A stretch of 14,492 nucleotides of DNA from RBG-16-66-20 sp035308765 (GTDB taxonomy: Bacteria; Pseudomonadota; Gammaproteobacteria; Burkholderiales; SG8-39), in the NCBI GenBank assembly GCA_035308765.1, contig DATGGA010000102.1, positions 1 through 14,492 of the forward strand, read 5' to 3'. Positions 13,418 through 14,492 of the stretch are shown here, in pieces. Within the stretch, counting starts at the first letter, position 1, and every line of letters starts with the position of its first letter. The translations under genes and the position numbers were made by a program. The notes below the pieces were generated by a model that was given only the letters and a program-made list of their open reading frames with translations, made no database searches and was not told the DNA's origin.

Positions 13418-14492
13418 TGCCCGCCTTCGCTGCGACCGGGCGGGACCGGTTTTGCGCGGCGGTCGTCGTCTGCGCCGTCTTGTTGCGGCTCCTTTATCTC
13501 GGGGTACCGGAGCTCCTTTTCGAGGAGGCTTATTACTGGAATTACGCCATGCACCCGGATATCGGGTACCTGGACCATCCCTTGATGGTCGCCTGGATCA
13601 TCCGGCCGTTTGTTGCTCTGCTGGGCAACATCGAATTCGCGGTGCGCGCCGGGGCTTTCCTGTGCTGGCTGGTCACCGCCTGGTTTTCCTACCGCCTGAC
13701 GCGCGACGCCCTCGGCCAGCCGACCGCCTGGCGGGCGCTGGCGCTGGTTGCCGCGCTGCCGGTCTACTTCTTCTTCGGATTTTTCATGAGCCCGGACGCG
13801 CCGCTGACGGCCTGCTGGTCGGCGGCGCTCTATTTCGCCTATCGCATCATCGCCAGGGACGACGCGCGTGCATGGCTGTGGCTGGGCGCCGCGATCGGCC
13901 TGGGCATGATTTCGAAGTACACCATCGTGCTGCTGGCCGCGGCAATCGCCATGTTCGTGCTGGCCGACCGACCGTCGCGCAAGTGGCTGGCGCGGCCGGA
14001 GCCCTATGTCGCCGTGCTCATCGCGCTGATCCTGTTCTCGCCGGCGATCATCTGGAACTGGCAGCAGGACTGGGCATCGTTTTCCTTCCAGAGCCAGGAC
14101 AGGCTGGCGAGCAGGTTTTCGTTCTCCCTGCCGCGTTTCGCAGGCAACGTCATCGCGCTGCTGACACCGACGGGCGTTTTGTCGGTGATCGCCTTGGCGG
14201 CCTGCCGCAAACAGCTCGCCGCCGGTTTCGGCCGCAGCCAGGCGCTGCTCGCATGGCTGACGTTTTTTCCGGTTGCCGTATTCGCCGCGATCAGCCTGAT
14301 ACGGGTAAGCAAGCTCAATTGGACGGGACCGGCATGGCTGGGCCTGGTGCCGTTCATGGCGCTGCTCGTCACCCCGGGACTGGAGGCCGGCGTGCCGCGG
14401 CTGGTGTCCTGGTGCCGGCGCGCATGGCCGCCGACGATGGCGATCTGCCTGGTTTCTTACGGCGCCGCCCTGCAATGGCTGGGACCCGGCCT
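13417..14492 (+). CDS. Glycosyltransferase family 39 (ArnT/PMT-like) membrane protein, 3' end outside window
   Basis: The open frame runs from ATG 13417 to the window edge without a stop, giving 358 residues of a longer protein. It is very hydrophobic, with about eight candidate membrane spans in the visible part, the first at about 13-30. Family 39 features appear in order: EEAYYW (36-41) in the first periplasmic loop, where the acidic catalytic pair is expected, DHPLM (53-57; DHPPM is commoner), SPDAP (125-129), SKYT (166-169), IIWNWQQDW (211-219) and KLNWTGPAW (299-307). Such enzymes move a sugar from a polyprenyl-phosphate carrier to lipid A, protein or glycan on the periplasmic side. The start overlaps the preceding GT9 stop by one base, so the two are probably coupled and act in one pathway. 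The substrate cannot be told from the sequence. Confidence 0.9.
   Translation, partial: MPAFAATGRDRFCAAVVVCAVLLRLLYLGVPELLFEEAYYWNYAMHPDIGYLDHPLMVAWIIRPFVALLGNIEFAVRAGAFLCWLVTAWFSYRLTRDALGQPTAWRALALVAALPVYFFFGFFMSPDAPLTACWSAALYFAYRIIARDDARAWLWLGAAIGLGMISKYTIVLLAAAIAMFVLADRPSRKWLARPEPYVAVLIALILFSPAIIWNWQQDWASFSFQSQDRLASRFSFSLPRFAGNVIALLTPTGVLSVIALAACRKQLAAGFGRSQALLAWLTFFPVAVFAAISLIRVSKLNWTGPAWLGLVPFMALLVTPGLEAGVPRLVSWCRRAWPPTMAICLVSYGAALQWLGPG

Noticed and set aside
12149..14475. Two long - strand open frames opposite the glycosyltransferase genes
   Set aside because: Both are Arg/Gln/Gly-rich shadows; the + strand frames have clear GT9 and GT39 motifs and a coupled junction.

Overview
The window is a high-GC bacterial chromosome segment with every convincing gene on the + strand. 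Gene order (tuf, tRNA-Trp, secE, nusG, rplK, rplA, rplJ, rplL, rpoB, rpoC) and protein details (beta-type RpoB and L10 sequences, a SecE with three membrane segments, a beta-prime with the large trigger-loop insertion of proteobacteria) point to a betaproteobacterium. Genus cannot be decided from the sequence. I did not compute statistics or run any search; family calls come from recognising motifs and lengths.

Region 1 (1-3510) holds the 3' end of an EF-Tu gene, tRNA-Trp, the translocase subunit SecE, the elongation factor NusG and the L11, L1, L10 and L7/L12 stalk proteins of the 50S ribosomal subunit. The genes are tightly packed, with stop/start overlaps or short gaps. The tuf stop codon shares two bases with the 5' end of the tRNA. 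The gap before rplK carries a candidate L1-binding site. The 179-base gap before rplJ looks like an L10 leader. L10 itself starts at TTG behind an almost perfect Shine-Dalgarno sequence.

Region 2 (3511-12141) begins with a strong hairpin that has only a short T run, a likely attenuator between ribosomal protein and RNA polymerase synthesis. It continues with rpoB and rpoC, overlapping by one base, and closes with a textbook intrinsic terminator. Catalytic and zinc-binding residues of beta-prime fall at the same numbers as in E. coli. The beta subunit is about 86 residues longer than in E. coli; about 71 of these form one in-frame charged insertion near residues 416-495.

Region 3 (12142-14492) is a different unit: a membrane-anchored family 9 glycosyltransferase overlapped by one base by a family 39 (ArnT/PMT-like) multi-pass glycosyltransferase that runs off the window end. 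This pair occupies the place where rpsL-rpsG-fusA follows rpoC in many relatives. Its substrate is unknown; envelope glycan or lipid glycosylation is the likely role.

Most of the window is conserved housekeeping DNA. I found no evidence of a defence system, mobile element, CRISPR array or other wholly new system. The points most worth a second look are the tuf/tRNA overlap, the RpoB insertion, the regulatory RNA structures and the genes after rpoC.
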